DNA of 64,000 nt from Halocaridina rubra (GCA_037179515.1 JAXCGZ010007620.1:82501-146500); one strand, 5' to 3'; positions 13,380 through 24,563 are shown, counted from the stretch's first letter. Numbers and translations are program-made. The notes: generated from the letters alone by a model not told the origin.

Positions 13380-14715
13380 GTGTGTGTGATTACCTAATTG
13401 TGATTACCTAATTGTGTTTACGGGAAAGAGCCCAAAGCTCGTATCTTCCCGTCTCCTCATCGGTTCCATTTTATACTTAGTGATACTTATCATACCTGTC
13501 CTTAAAACTATGGATTGAGATAGCATTAACTACCTCCTCGCTTAGCGAATTCCAATTATCAACTACTCTTACACTGAAAAAGTATTTCCTTACGTCCTGC
13601 GAAGAAGTTTTCTTACGAAGCTTCAAACTATGACCTCTAGTTCTAGAGCCAGCCATATCAAAATATCGATCCCTATCCACTCTATCATAACCATGAAGGA
13701 ATTTAAAGACTGTCACCATATCCCCCCTTACTCTTCTAGCTTCGAGTGATGGTAAGTCTAATTCCCTCAGCCTCTCATCATAACTGAGATTGCGTATTTC
13801 TGGCACCAGTTTCGTGGCATGTCTTTGAACTTTTTCAAGCTTAGCTATGTGCTTTTTCAAGTGCGGATTCCAAAAGGGGGCTGCATATTCGAGTTTTGGC
13901 CTCACATAGGTTACATAAATATTTCTGAACATTTCCTTGTCCATGTGCCTGAAGGCTACCCTTACATTTGATAAGAATGCATATGCTGCCCTTACTATGC
14001 CATTTATATGTATTTCTGGAGACAAATCTGCCAGTATGTTTACTCCTAGATCTCTCTCATTTTCTGTCTCTTGAAGTTGTACTCCAGCCACCGAGTAGTC
14101 AAGCTTGGGCCTTCTTGCACTTGTACCCATTCTCATTACCTTACATTTTGAAGTATTGAATTTCATTAGCCACTTTTCTGACCACTCATGCAGATTATTT
14201 AGATCCTCCTGAAGTTCTCTACCATTGTTCTCGTTTTTTACTTTCTTCACAATCTTTGCATCATCTGCAAACATATTCATGAATGAATTTACAGACTCTG
14301 GTAGGTCATTTACATATACAAGGAACAAAAGTGGCCCTAAAACTGAACCCTGTGGAACTCCACTACTAACTCTTCTCCATTCAGACACTGAGTGTCTTAC
14401 TCTAACCCTCTGTTCCCTTCCTTCTAAGTAAGTTTTTATCCATTCCAAAACATTTCCACCTATTCTAGCCATTGATTGCAGCTTCCTAATAAGTCTCCCA
14501 TGTGGAACAGTGTCAAACGCTTTCTGGAAGTCTAGGAATATGCAATCTGCCCAGCCCTCTCTTTCCTGTAAGATTTGGCTTACCTCATCATAAAATTCTA
14601 ATAAGTTTGTTACTGTTGATCTACCTTCTCTGAAGCCATGTTGCCTCACTGACAAAAAGTTGAAGGATTCCAAGTGAAGAGAGATATGTTTCCTTAGTAG
14701 TTTCTCCATAACTTT
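13380..14715 (-). mobile_element. LINE-A 5'-truncated copy, second of the trio
   Basis: An uninterrupted frame (14,709-13,477, 410 codons) begins at MEKLLRKHISLHLE inside the RT domain, includes FLDFQKAFDTVPH, GVPQGSVLGPLLF and FADDAK, and runs to the normal stop. The 5' truncation is joined to the TGTGTG plus tail of the third copy at 14,716. The intact frame suggests a young insertion, although it lacks the endonuclease. Confidence 0.93.
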
Positions 14716-15701
14716 GTGTGTGTGTGATTACCTAATTGTGATTACCTAATTGTGTTTACGGGAAAGAGCCCAAAGCTCGTATCTTCCCGTCTCCTCATCG
14801 GTTCCATTTTAGACTTAGTGATACTTATCGTACCTGTCCTTAAAACTATGGATTGAGATAGCATTAACTACCTCCTCGCTTAGCGAATTCCAATTATCAA
14901 CTACTCTTACACTGAAAAAGTATTTCCTTACATCCTGCAAAGAAGTTTTCTTACGAAGCTTCAAACTATGACCTCTAGTTCTAGAGCCAGCCATATCGAA
15001 ATATCGATCCCTATCCACTCTATCATAACCATGAAGGAATTTAAAGACTGTCACCATATCCCCCCTTACTCTTCTAGCTTCGAGTGATGGCAAGTCTAAT
15101 TCCCTCAGCCTTTCATCATAACCGAGATTGCGTATTTCTGGCACCAGTTTCGTGGCATGTCTTTGAACTTTTTCAAGCTTAGCTATGTGCTTTTTCAAGT
15201 GCGGATTCCAAAAGGGGGCTGCATATTCCAGTTTTGGCCTCACATAGGTTACATAAATATTTCTGGACATTTCCTTGTCCATGTACCTGAAGGCTACCCT
15301 TACATTTGATAAGAATGCATATGCTGCCCTTACTACGCCATTTATATGTATATCTGGAGACAAATCTGCCAGTATGTTTACTCCTAGATCTCTCTCATTT
15401 TCTGTCTCTTGAAGTTGTACTCCAGCCACCGAGTAGTCAAGCTTGGGCCTTCTTGCACTTGTACCCATTCTCATTACCTTACATTTTGAGGTATTGAATT
15501 TCATTAGCCACTTTTCTGACCACTCATGCAGATTATTTAGATCCTCCTGAAGTTCTCTACCATTGTTCTCGTTTTTTACTTTCTTCACAATCTTTGCATC
15601 ATCTGCAAACATATTCATGAATGAATTTACAGACTCTGGTAGGTCATTTACATATACAAGGAACAAAAGTGGCCCTAAAACTGAACCCTGTGGAACTCCA
15701 C

Positions 15702-15705
<4 letters not shown>
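14716..15705 (-). mobile_element. LINE-A 5'-truncated copy, third of the trio
   Basis: Starts at 15,705 inside RT motif B (just before GVPQGSV), keeps one open frame (15,666-14,815, 283 residues, FADDAK present) to the normal stop, and ends in the AATTAGGTAATCAC tail. Its 5' end abuts a (TG)n tract at 15,706. Confidence 0.93.

Positions 15706-15750
<45 letters not shown>
15706..15750. repeat. (TG)n microsatellite at a LINE-A 5' junction
   Basis: TG tract beginning at the last base of LINE-A homology. Confidence 0.97.
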
Positions 15751-15752
<2 letters not shown>

Positions 15753-15835
15753 CAAAAACTGCTTGCGTATTCTTTTATACTTTTGTGATAAGGTGCGATA
15801 TCCAATGGTACAGAAATTACGAAGGAACCCTGACT

Positions 15836-16010
15836 GTGTACCTCGTGGTGTAATGATTAGCACATTCGGCTCAATACCGAGGTATCTCTGGTTTCAAACC
15901 CTGGGCGAGGAAGAAACACTTGAGCACGTTTCTTTGATCCTAACTGTCTCTGTTCACCAAACAATATAACTAGGTACCTGATGTTCAGTCCATCGTTGTG
16001 GGTCGCTGTT
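15836..16010 (+). mobile_element. tRNA-derived SINE
   Basis: The head at about 15,840-15,910 resembles a tRNA: CCTCGTGGTGTAATGATTAGC fits an A box, GGTTTCAAACCC a B box, and CCTCG near the start can pair with CGAGG at the end. The anticodon arm is TTCGG/CCGAG with loop CTCAATA. A tRNA-unrelated body follows (ACACTTGAGCACGTTTCTTTG, GTTCACCAAACA, TAGGTACCTG). The A and B boxes deviate and there is no clean acceptor stem, so I read it as a SINE and not a tRNA gene. Ends are approximate. Confidence 0.7.
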
Positions 16011-16118
16011 CAAGGATGGTACTGCTTCAAGGCTGCTCTAAAACGCCCAAAACAGAACACTGCCTGGACCAAATGCAATTTTTTACTAAGTTAAAGGTAC
16101 GTTTTGCTCGATGCGACT

Positions 16119-16332
16119 ATCGCTCAACGATGATCGTTCATGGCTCAACGATGATCGTCAAACTATTGTCTAGAGCACTCATTCTTTGTTTTTGAATGGG
16201 GCTGTTTTGCTTTAAGTGACTGCCGCTGCAGTCGCTCGAAGGAAAACAGCCCCATTCAAAAACAAAGAATGAGTGCTCTAGACAATCGTTTGTTGATCAT
16301 CGTTGAGCCATGAACGATCATCGTTGAGCGAT
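16119..16332. repeat. 214-bp near-perfect palindrome
   Basis: Arms of about 105 bases (ATCGCTCAACGATGATCGTT ... and its reverse complement) close on a tiny central loop around AGTGACTGCCGCTGCAGTCGCT. Each outer arm also contains the direct repeat CTCAACGATGATCG twice. Only a few mismatches separate the arms. It could be a MITE-like foldback or a hairpin RNA source; no terminal target duplication is obvious. Confidence 0.93.
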
Positions 16333-16541
16333 AACCACACGGACCGAAAAGTATATTAAAAATTATTACTCTTTAAGGACAGAAACGTGTATTTGCATGA
16401 GTTTTTGTGTGCCAGCGTAAACACCTCTTACGTGACAGAGTACGCTGAACGGTTGGTAATGACATAACAAAAAGATTTTCGATTTGGACTAAAATTAGTT
16501 CTTCAATCTCTTTTAAGAACTGCTATATGTATTTCCATGGC

Positions 16542-16542
<1 letters not shown>

Positions 16543-16622
<80 letters not shown>
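16543..16622. repeat. (TG)n microsatellite
   Basis: Pure TG tract of about 80 bases. Confidence 0.98.
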
Positions 16623-16623
<1 letters not shown>

Positions 16624-16624
16624 T

Positions 16625-17080
16625 TGGGTGAGTGAAAAAAAAACCTTCTTATGTGACAAGGAACGCAAAACAAATGTTAATGGCACCCCTGATCTAAGAC
16701 CGGATACACGTACTTATCCGAATGCAGAGGCGTGTTGGCGAGCAAGAATACGAGTTTACCTACGTAAATGATATCTTTAAGTGCCTTTTTGTATCCTCAA
16801 CTTTTTTTAAGCTGACCTTCAAAGTGGAGCTGCATTACTTTGCATCAAGTGGATACACAACTTCTTCTGGAACGAATTTTGTTGTTTTAAGGATAAAACC
16901 AGTTTCAAGGTCAACCTTGAGATTTGATCAGTTGGTCAATATTTACTAAACTGTCAGTATCTATGTTTTAGTGCACACCTCCACAGCCCCCTCCGGCAAA
17001 GCCCCTCCCTTTAAGTGGAGGAGTAGGGTGGAGGAACAGAGGAAAAAAGAATAAGAAAAAAGAGGAAGAGAAGAAAAAGG
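16625..17080. other. non-coding stretch, nothing recognised
   Basis: Short open frames only, none with recognisable features. Confidence 0.4.
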
Positions 17081-17118
<38 letters not shown>

Positions 17119-17157
17119 TATAATAACAATAATAATTAATAATAATAATACTAATAC

Positions 17158-17199
<42 letters not shown>

Positions 17200-17272
17200 G
17201 ATGAAAAAGAAAGGTAGGAGGATGAGAATGGAAGAAGAAGAAGAAGAAGAAGAAGAAGAAGAAGAAGAAGAA
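17081..17272. repeat. (AAT)n and (GAA)n microsatellites
   Basis: AAT tract to about 17,200 with interruptions, then GAA tract at 17,228-17,272. Confidence 0.95.
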
Positions 17273-17462
17273 CATAAATACATATAAAAGGCTGTTCTAA
17301 AACACGTCGTTCAAATACGAATCCATTGATAGATATAATGTCTTTGTTTGATATTTTCATTTTCTTAACAACGATGATTCAAAAGTTTTGAACTGAGGAC
17401 TATAAATTCTCATATATATGATTCATTTTTCCCAGAATGATATCTCTCTCTCTCTCTCTCTC

Positions 17463-20001
17463 TGCACAAGTTGATATGACCTTTCAGCTCTTTGAAATCA
17501 CTGTCGGGAATGGTACTCTTCGATTGTGCAATGTCTACTCTGCCCCAGGTGTGATTAATCTACCAGCCCTTCCAATACCTACAAACAGTGGAATGATCTA
17601 TATGGGGGATTTTAACGCCAGACACCCCGCCCTTGGTGACTCATCTCCCACTCCCAATCGCGGTGGCAAGCCTCTGCTCGACTACATCCGCCGCTACCGC
17701 CTCACTCGCTGGGATACTGGTGGTGCCACACATGCTCGTGGGGGTACTGTAGATCACATTCTCACAGCTGGCCTTGTGGTACCTAATGTCTCCTGCTCTT
17801 CTATCCCTTCTCTCTTTTCTGACCATGTTGCCCTTAGCCTGAAATACTCCATACTTCAGACTCCAGCTACCCTCTCCCATCACCGCACCCGCATCTCTAT
17901 CCCTCCCAAATACTGCCCCACTTATATTTCCTTTATCTCTCACCTCCTTCCCACTTTTGATCTCCTTTCTCCAGACAGCTTATACAACTCACTGGTGGAT
18001 TCTACACATGACTTCTACACGCATTATGTTCTCAGACCACACGTTCCACGTCGCCCTGAGGCCCATTCCTGGACTCTGGATCAGCGTATTGCCCAGGCGG
18101 AAAGGACAGCTGTGGATGCTGGACTCTCCTTTCAAAGACAGCCCACCCCTGACCACCTGCACCAATATCAGTTGGCGAGGGATGATCTGGTTGCCCTGCA
18201 GAAGTGCGTGCACACGGAGTATTGGCAGAAATTTACGGATAGTATTAACCATCAGACTAGCGCTGGGACTATGTGGCATCTTATAAGGAAGGCTGTCAAG
18301 AAGAAACCCACCTGTGCTTTACACCATAGTCCACTTGAGTATGCTCAGGACCTCATTACTACCTGGTCAGCACAGTCACAAACTTGCAACCTTCCCGGGA
18401 ACGTTCAAGAGGCACTCTCCACCCACCGCAGTGTTCATAACCTCCGCCTAATGGGTGCATTACTACAGACGGATGAAGAGGATGACTTCCTATTCACAGA
18501 GGATGAACTACGACGTGCTCTTGCTAGGATTAAGGCTACTGCCCCTTGGGAGGATGGTCTTACATATCAAGTTCTCCGTCTTCTTCAGAAAGTTCCTGGT
18601 AACCCCCTACTGCAGCTCTTCAATCTTTGCTTTTGCTTGGGGCATGTGCCCTCTGCCTGGACCAGAAGCACTATTATTCCTCTACCAAAACCTGGAACCG
18701 ACAAATTTAGGCCTATCTCCCTCACCTCCTGCTTCAGCAAAGTGTTTGAACGCATCCTTCTTGCCCGGCTCATGCACCGTCTACAGGATAAACTCTCCCC
18801 CAGTCTTTATGGTTTCCTACCACAAAGGAGCACACATCACTGCCTCGCTGAACTCTACACCCGTCTTTCTCCCACCAGTGTGGTCGCCTTCCTGGACCTC
18901 AAATCTGCCTTCGATATAGCCAACAGGGAAATTATTCTTGACCAGCTGGTGGACTTTGGAGTTCGGGGGAACATACTGAAATGGATACGGGGATATCTCT
19001 GCAACAGAACATCAAGTGTCCTTTTTAAAGGGTCGTATAGCTCCTATGAACGGTTTGAACTGGGTACTCCTCAGGGGGGTGTGCTAAGTCCTTTTCTATT
19101 CAATATCCTTATGCATCGTCTACTCTCCCTCCTTCCTGTCATCCCCAGTACTACAGTTACCTGCTATGCGGACGACATATGCATCCACACGACCTCAACT
19201 CACGACCTGCAGCACATGCTCCATGATTTTTACGTGTCTGCTACCTCCTGTGGCCTTATTATCTCCCCAGAAAAAAGCAGGATTTTTACTTCACGCAACT
19301 GCAGAGCTCTGCCCGCATTCGCCATGGGTGGTAATGTCATCCCTCACTGCACACAGTACACGTATTTAGGTGCACCAGTCCGGATCACCCCAGCTATACC
19401 TGCACGTCAACGAATTCATCCCTTTGTGAAGAGCCTTCTTGACCGTCTGGAGCCCCGCTTTGCACCTGTCAAGTGGCTTGCCAACAATGCTCCAGGAGTC
19501 TCCATCCCAGTGGCGAGGACCCTCTACATCCTACTACTTCGGTCAGTGGTTGACTATCTGTCTCCTGCCTTGTGTCAACTTCCTAGACCAGCTCTCGAGC
19601 CACTTGAAAAGTTCCAGAATCGAGTCATGAGATTTATCTTGGGATGTTCTCTCTCTACCCGTATTGTGAGTATGCAGTTGGAGCTCACCTTGCCCCCTCT
19701 TGTGGAGAGGATTTATGCCAATGTGTCCTATTTTACTGTTAAGTGTCTTCACTACCCCTTTCTTGCTCCGTACTTCTCTGCTGTCATGAGGATGTCCCTG
19801 GATCCAGACGCACCCAGGCTCCCACTTCGAGCAGGAGGTCATAACCTTATCAGGGTGGTGAGTGACATTCTCCGTGGCCTTGACATCGACTGCCAGTGCA
19901 GGCGGCTGTCCCAGATTTACCACCCTGGCGTGTCCCCCTCCCCGCTGTCACATATACACCGACCTCGAAGGATGTCTATCCCCCCTTGCAGAGACAGTTA
20001 G
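17463..20001 (+). CDS. LINE-B endonuclease-reverse transcriptase polyprotein, N-terminal frame
   Basis: The open frame runs from the truncated point through 20,001. Residues count from the frame start in the CT tract. An APE-type endonuclease C-terminal half is seen with MGDFNARHPALGD near residue 57, GTVDHIL near 105 and SDHVALSL near 130. The RT follows: RPISLTSCFSKVFERIL near 428, VVAFLDLKSAFDIANREI near 485, GTPQGGVLSPFLFNILM near 545 and CYADDICIH near 577, so the catalytic aspartates are present. The last ~35 codons are out of frame with the RNase H part, which continues in another frame from about 19,896. The element lacks its 5' end (ORF1 and endonuclease start), so this is not an autonomous gene. 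Confidence 0.9.
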
Positions 20002-20897
20002 CTCTGGAGACTATCGCTGATGTGTCCACGTCTGTCCCTGCAGCACACCACGTCTATGTTGATGGTTCTGTGCAAGCAGATGGGAGGGCGGCATGTGCTG
20101 TGTTTTCCCCCACCATGGAGCCGCCTGTGCTGGCTGATTCATGGATTGGCCGTAGACTACCCACCTCGTCGAGCTCCACCTACTGTGAACTGAATGCCAT
20201 CTTGGATGCCGTGACTCTCCTTGTTCGACGACGAGTGAATGGGGTAATAATTTGTGACTCCCAATCGGCCCTACAAGCCCTATCCTCGCCAAGACCCATC
20301 TGTGGCCGTGCTGTGGGAGATATACTATGTCACCTCGCGGCCGCTCGGGATGCTTCTCTTGTTGTGTCGTTTGTATGGACGCCATCTCACATTGGGCTGA
20401 CTGGCAACGACACAGCGGATCGTCTTGCCAAGGCGGCCTGTATGCTGGATGGGCATGCTGTGGACGCTGAGCCCTCCCTCCGATGCCTACGTAACATCAT
20501 CTACTCAGCTGGGTTTGCCATGACGGTCCAGCGCAGGGACACGGAGAGGGCCAACAGTGTGTCCATACAGCACCATGATCACTTTCTTCACAGTCGCTAC
20601 AAGTATCGCAGACGCGGGTTAATGGTGCGGAAAAAATATGTAGTTAGTGCTCGGCTCAGAATGGGGTATCGGCCTTTATGGCAGGTCTCCCAGACTCTAG
20701 ATATGCCACAGTACACCTCCTGTAAATTATGCGACCGTCCTAATGCTAACACTCTTGACCACTATTGTCTTCAGTGCCCCACAGTGAGAGATGTTTTACC
20801 ACGAGGTCAGAACTTAATACAGATCTGCTCATTTTTACTTAATGATGACAACCTTGATGTTATTCTTGCTCGTTATCCTCACTCTGGTGGCCATTAA
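19896..20897 (+). CDS. LINE-B RNase H and zinc-knuckle domain, after a frameshift
   Basis: Continues the LINE-B polyprotein in a new frame. RNase H motifs keep the expected acidic residues: HHVYVDGSVQ (D), STYCELNAIL (E), VIICDSQSAL (D) and TPSHIGLTGNDTADRLAK (His and D). A C-terminal cysteine-rich motif CKLCDRPNANTLDHYCLQC follows. A single frame change near 19,890-19,900 is the only break between RT and RNase H, so the copy is young or the break is a sequencing error. In family terms RNase H removes the RNA strand during copying. Confidence 0.88.
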   Translation: MQAAVPDLPPWRVPLPAVTYTPTSKDVYPPLQRQLALETIADVSTSVPAAHHVYVDGSVQADGRAACAVFSPTMEPPVLADSWIGRRLPTSSSSTYCELNAILDAVTLLVRRRVNGVIICDSQSALQALSSPRPICGRAVGDILCHLAAARDASLVVSFVWTPSHIGLTGNDTADRLAKAACMLDGHAVDAEPSLRCLRNIIYSAGFAMTVQRRDTERANSVSIQHHDHFLHSRYKYRRRGLMVRKKYVVSARLRMGYRPLWQVSQTLDMPQYTSCKLCDRPNANTLDHYCLQCPTVRDVLPRGQNLIQICSFLLNDDNLDVILARYPHSGGH

Positions 20898-21146
20898 TTA
20901 TATTGAATTATACATATATTTTCTGTATGTTGCTGTATAATTCTGTTTGTGCATTCTGCATTTCTCTGAGCTTTACTTTTGTATATAATGTACTCTGTGC
21001 TGCCATACTGTGTGTTGTGTGTTAGTATGCAGCAATGTTTTATCAATGTGTACACCTCCCTGTAAACTATGTTCTATTCTTGGTTTTGTATCCATTTGAA
21101 GCATTATTTGTATGAACTCATGTAATGTCTGACGCCTTGGCGCAAT

Positions 21147-21341
21147 GTTCCGGTTTTACGTAACGGACTCCCTTATCAACCAAGGGCTTGGACGGTTGCC
21201 TTCTTGCGAAGGACTTGTTTTGGCAGATGTAATCCTTACGCTGAGTGCATGCCTTTGCTAACCTCAGACCGTGACGGGGCGCGAACCCTCGACCTGACGC
21301 CTCAGAGTTGGAGACGCTACCGACTGAGCCACGGCGACTAC
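21147..21341 (-). mobile_element. tRNA-derived SINE with 16-bp target-site duplication
   Basis: On the minus strand the element starts GTCGCCGTGGCTCAGTCGG (A box) and has GGGTTCGCGCCCC (B box) about 50 bases on. The 3' part carries CTGCCAAAACAAGTCCTTCG and AAAACCGG. The 16-base direct repeat GACGCCTTGGCGCAAT flanks it at 21,131-21,146 and 21,342-21,357. It sits within the 3'UTR of LINE-B, so it came later. Confidence 0.9.
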
Positions 21342-21380
21342 GACGCCTTGGCGCAATAAATTAATAAAATAAAATAAATA

Positions 21381-21420
21381 ATCTCTCTCTCTCTCTCTCT
21401 ATCTATCTCTATCTCACCAC
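21381..21420. repeat. (CT)n microsatellite at the LINE-B 3' end
   Basis: CT tract with CTAT variants, following the LINE-B tail directly. Confidence 0.95.
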
Positions 21421-21522
21421 ACACCACTTTTATTTCACCAACAATATATTTGGCTTATATTCACTTATTTATTATCAACCTTTTTACATTTTTATAGATA
21501 AGAAAAACTTATTTCTTTGCCC

Positions 21523-21523
<1 letters not shown>

Positions 21524-21580
<57 letters not shown>

Positions 21581-21588
21581 TTATTATC

Positions 21589-21637
<49 letters not shown>

Positions 21638-21755
21638 TATTATTGTTATAATTACATAAATTATCATCATTATTACTATAATTATTTTGTTTTTGATATA
21701 ATAATAATAATAATTATAATTATTATTGTTACTGTTATTATTATTATTATTTAGT
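21524..21755. repeat. (ATT)n microsatellite, degenerate at the right end
   Basis: ATT tract with interruptions to about 21,640, then scattered ATT/AAT runs to 21,755. Confidence 0.93.
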
Positions 21756-22413
21756 ACTGTTACAATCTCTTCAACCATAATTCCTGTTCGATTCCGAGAT
21801 CATAAAATATATTAAAACATCAAAAACGAAAGTCAACTCTCTCAAAAACACCCAAATCAGAGTAATTCTCATATACTAATATGTCATTCTTTATATTCTT
21901 TCAGTTAAATGTAAAATAAATAAATAAATAAATAAATTTAAAGAAGGTCTTAAAACACTGGAGATTAAAAACTTAAATTATTTTATTTAAATTTACATAA
22001 AAAATACCTGGGGTAAAATGCTTATTTTGAAACTCCAAATTAAGAAAAAAATAATCTCATGGAATTTAACATAACATTAGGTCAGACTTGATTCAAATTA
22101 AGTTAGGTTAGTTCAACTCCAGTTAAGAAAGGATTTGATAACTGAAACTATTGTTTTTTTTCTACTTGAACTAGATATCCCTTTCAGTCTCTTGCATCTG
22201 TGTTTCACTATTTGGGGGTTGTCAAAATAAACATTTACCGTTAAAAGTCAATTGTATATGAAATAATATGTAAGAATATTGACAGACAAGTAAATTATTC
22301 AACTTTCCAAAAGTTGAGATTTTGGAATTCTGTCCCATTAGCTCTTCTGGATATGGAATCCTCTGAAATCCCGTCATTGCATTTCTACTGCTATGGAACC
22401 GTCCAATTTCCTC
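21756..22413. other. AT-rich flank downstream of the 22.4 kb peptide gene
   Basis: Probable 3'UTR and intergenic sequence of the minus-strand gene. No obvious AATAAA on the minus strand close to the stop. Confidence 0.4.
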
Positions 22414-24490
22414 CTATTTCCCGAAGGGAAATCTGCCTCGAATATTACCGAATCTTCCCGTACGGCCTCTAACACTACGTGCGACACCTCCAAAACCTAG
22501 TGAGCTCACTCCAAATCTCCTTCCTCCTACGGGACCATAAAAACCTCCGGATATCTCCAGAGAATCGTCAAAGCCTTCCAATGAGAAATCCGCAAATGCT
22601 GCGCTGTACACGCTGGGGACTGCAATCAGGGCCACCAAGATTGCCAAGACGAAGACGTGTTGGGTTTTTGCCTGGTATAAATATAAATAAATAAATATAT
22701 CAATAAATAGATAAATAAATAAATAGATAAATAAATTACTCATCTGAAATGAACGAAGACATCTTGATAGACACAATTTAGACATTTCAAAGATGGTGCC
22801 AGAGAGGAGACTGTGGTGGTAAGGACATGTCATAAGAGGAGATGACTACCACGTGGGAAACAGGGTGATGAGGATGGAAGTTGAAGGTAAAAGAGAAAAG
22901 GGAAGGCAAAAGGGAAGATATGGGATATAGGATGGATTGTAGGATTGAGGACTGTAAAGGAAAAAAGAGTCTAGTCAGGAACCCCGGCCTCACATAGGGG
23001 GATTTGGCAGTGAAAAATGAGAGTATATTGTATCAGAAAGGTTTATATAATTTACTCAAGGCCTGTGATACCAAACTTCAAACTTCAAATATCTCCTTTG
23101 AGGAGAATGTGTAGAGAGAGCTTCTCCCATAGAGGTGATAGATCTCTTCACCAGAAATACCTATATAATTTTGTTATATATGCAGAAAAACAAGCCAATT
23201 ACCACTTTAAAATAATTAAAGTAAAGCTTATTGAACATCACACTAAAAATAGGATGCTATGACATAAACGAATTAATATTAAATACCTACTTTTGCAAGG
23301 GACCCCCACCAAAAAAAAAAAAAAAAACTGACTGGAAATAAGTTCAGATATTCTTATCAAACATCAAACAAAAGAAAGTAGAAGTGAAGATATAAGTTTC
23401 ATAAAAAAAAACAGGAGTTTTGTTACAAACACTACATTCTTTGTATTCAAATAAAGAAGACAAATATTAAACATCCAACAAAATAAAAAATGCAATATTC
23501 TCCTTCCTGATGACAATTATTCTTTTATGATTTCGCGGGATATAAAAAAAAACTGTATTTACTATCTATAGATAAAAACACAACCAATATCTCCTATATA
23601 CATGAAATACAGACTTACCTTAAAGCATAATATTGAAACACACGACAATCTCAATGAAAAATTTAGCCAACTCAAGCATTTTGGGACATAATATTACTGT
23701 AAATTTCCAAGTAACGAAATCAATTCATCGTGCTAACTTTCACAGTCAAGCATACTTCCTCCGTGTTCCCCTGCGGGCCGTAAAAGTCGACTAAATGGGG
23801 TGGAGCGAGAGGACTTCGAATCCCCTCCTCTGTATATTTTCTTCCCAAAGAATCAGAGCATTTTGCCTTGACTCAGCCATTCCTCTTATAAATGGAAAAA
23901 TGGCTCATGTATATAGATAGATATAAAATAAAAATAAAAACTGCATTTATTATTCAAGCATTTTTGGTTGTTAATCGGAATCACAGATATTAACCAGTTC
24001 AAATAAAAGTCTGTAACTTTAACCATCCTTTAAAAAACGCTGATAATATATCGATGTTAGACAAGTCATTATCTAAATGAATGTTCAGTTAAATTTGGGA
24101 ATTAGTTACTCTGTACAGATTATCTGCATAGTTTGACTAAAAAGAATATGTTTCTACTGGGAAGCAAAATATACTTTACAAATTCAACACTAATTTGTTT
24201 GTACAATATGTAAATCACCACCTAACGCAAGATGAAATAAAAGTATTAAACTTTCTAAATAATCGAGAAAATACGTTGTGGGTAATTCTTATAAAACCGT
24301 AAGAAAAATCACAATTTTAAAAATAAATTGTTATTCAAAAGAACAACACCAATTTACAAATTTATAGATAATATTAGAAAACGTCAGAACAAAAATTAAT
24401 ATTAAACATTAGTGCTATACTCAAATAAGCTACTGTGAAAATACGACATAGCGGTATGTATCACATGAAGAAATCTCAAAACCTTACCAT
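22414..24490 (-). CDS. secreted Gly/Arg/Phe-rich peptide precursor (two exons)
   Basis: Join of exon 1 (ATG at 24,490-24,488, donor GTAAGG) and exon 2 (22,671-22,414, acceptor ATACCAG). Exon 1 contributes only the Met, so the product is 86 residues starting M-AKTQHVFV. The signal peptide is about residues 1-24 (hydrophobic VLAILVALIAVPSVYS). Then comes an acidic segment (FADFSLEGFDDSLEISGG) and a basic C-terminal part (GGRRFGVSSLGFGG, RSVRGRTGRF) ending RFPFGK. The final Gly-Lys could give a C-terminal Phe amide after Lys removal. A cationic Gly/Arg/Phe tail after an acidic pro-like segment fits a crustacean antimicrobial peptide precursor; I do not recognise the exact family. TATATAAA lies at 24,564-24,571. 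The start was chosen because ATG|GTAAGG joins in frame to exon 2 as in three other genes here. Confidence 0.75.
22777..23010 (+). pseudogene. RTE-like LINE ORF C-terminal fragment
   Basis: Translation on the plus strand gives a degraded version of the RWYGHV-x-RMD...MEVEGKR-x-KGRPKxRW signature found near the C-terminus of RTE-type LINE ORFs (seen here as GHVIRGDDYHVGNRVMRMEV then EGKREKGRQKGRYG). Stops interrupt it. It lies in the intron of the 22.4 kb gene on the opposite strand. Confidence 0.65.
23011..24487. other. intron of the 22.4 kb gene, AT-rich
   Basis: No further exon recognised. At about 23,765-23,900 a segment beginning CCCCTGCGGGCCGTAAAAG and GACTAAATGGGG resembles a sequence common near RTE-like LINEs (compare 59,395-59,470), so an old fragment may be present. 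Confidence 0.4.
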
Positions 24491-24563
24491 GATTGCTATG
24501 AAGCGATGTCTAAGTCAAATGCCTGGTGAGCAGTATTTAGCAGTAAGACGATGAATCAACCAG

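Larger units (their letters stand above)
17440..21385 (+). mobile_element. LINE-B, RNase H-bearing non-LTR retrotransposon inside a (CT)n tract
   Basis: A 5'-truncated LINE of the I-group type (endonuclease, RT, RNase H, zinc knuckle). Homology starts at about 17,463 right after (CT)n at 17,440-17,463. The 3' end is a TAAATTAATAAAATAAAATAAA tail at about 21,357-21,380 followed directly by (CT)n. The 3'UTR is interrupted by a SINE at 21,147-21,341. Confidence 0.9.

Noticed and set aside
15838..15912. Functional tRNA gene
   Set aside because: A and B boxes deviate, the acceptor stem has a mismatch and a SINE-type body follows directly.
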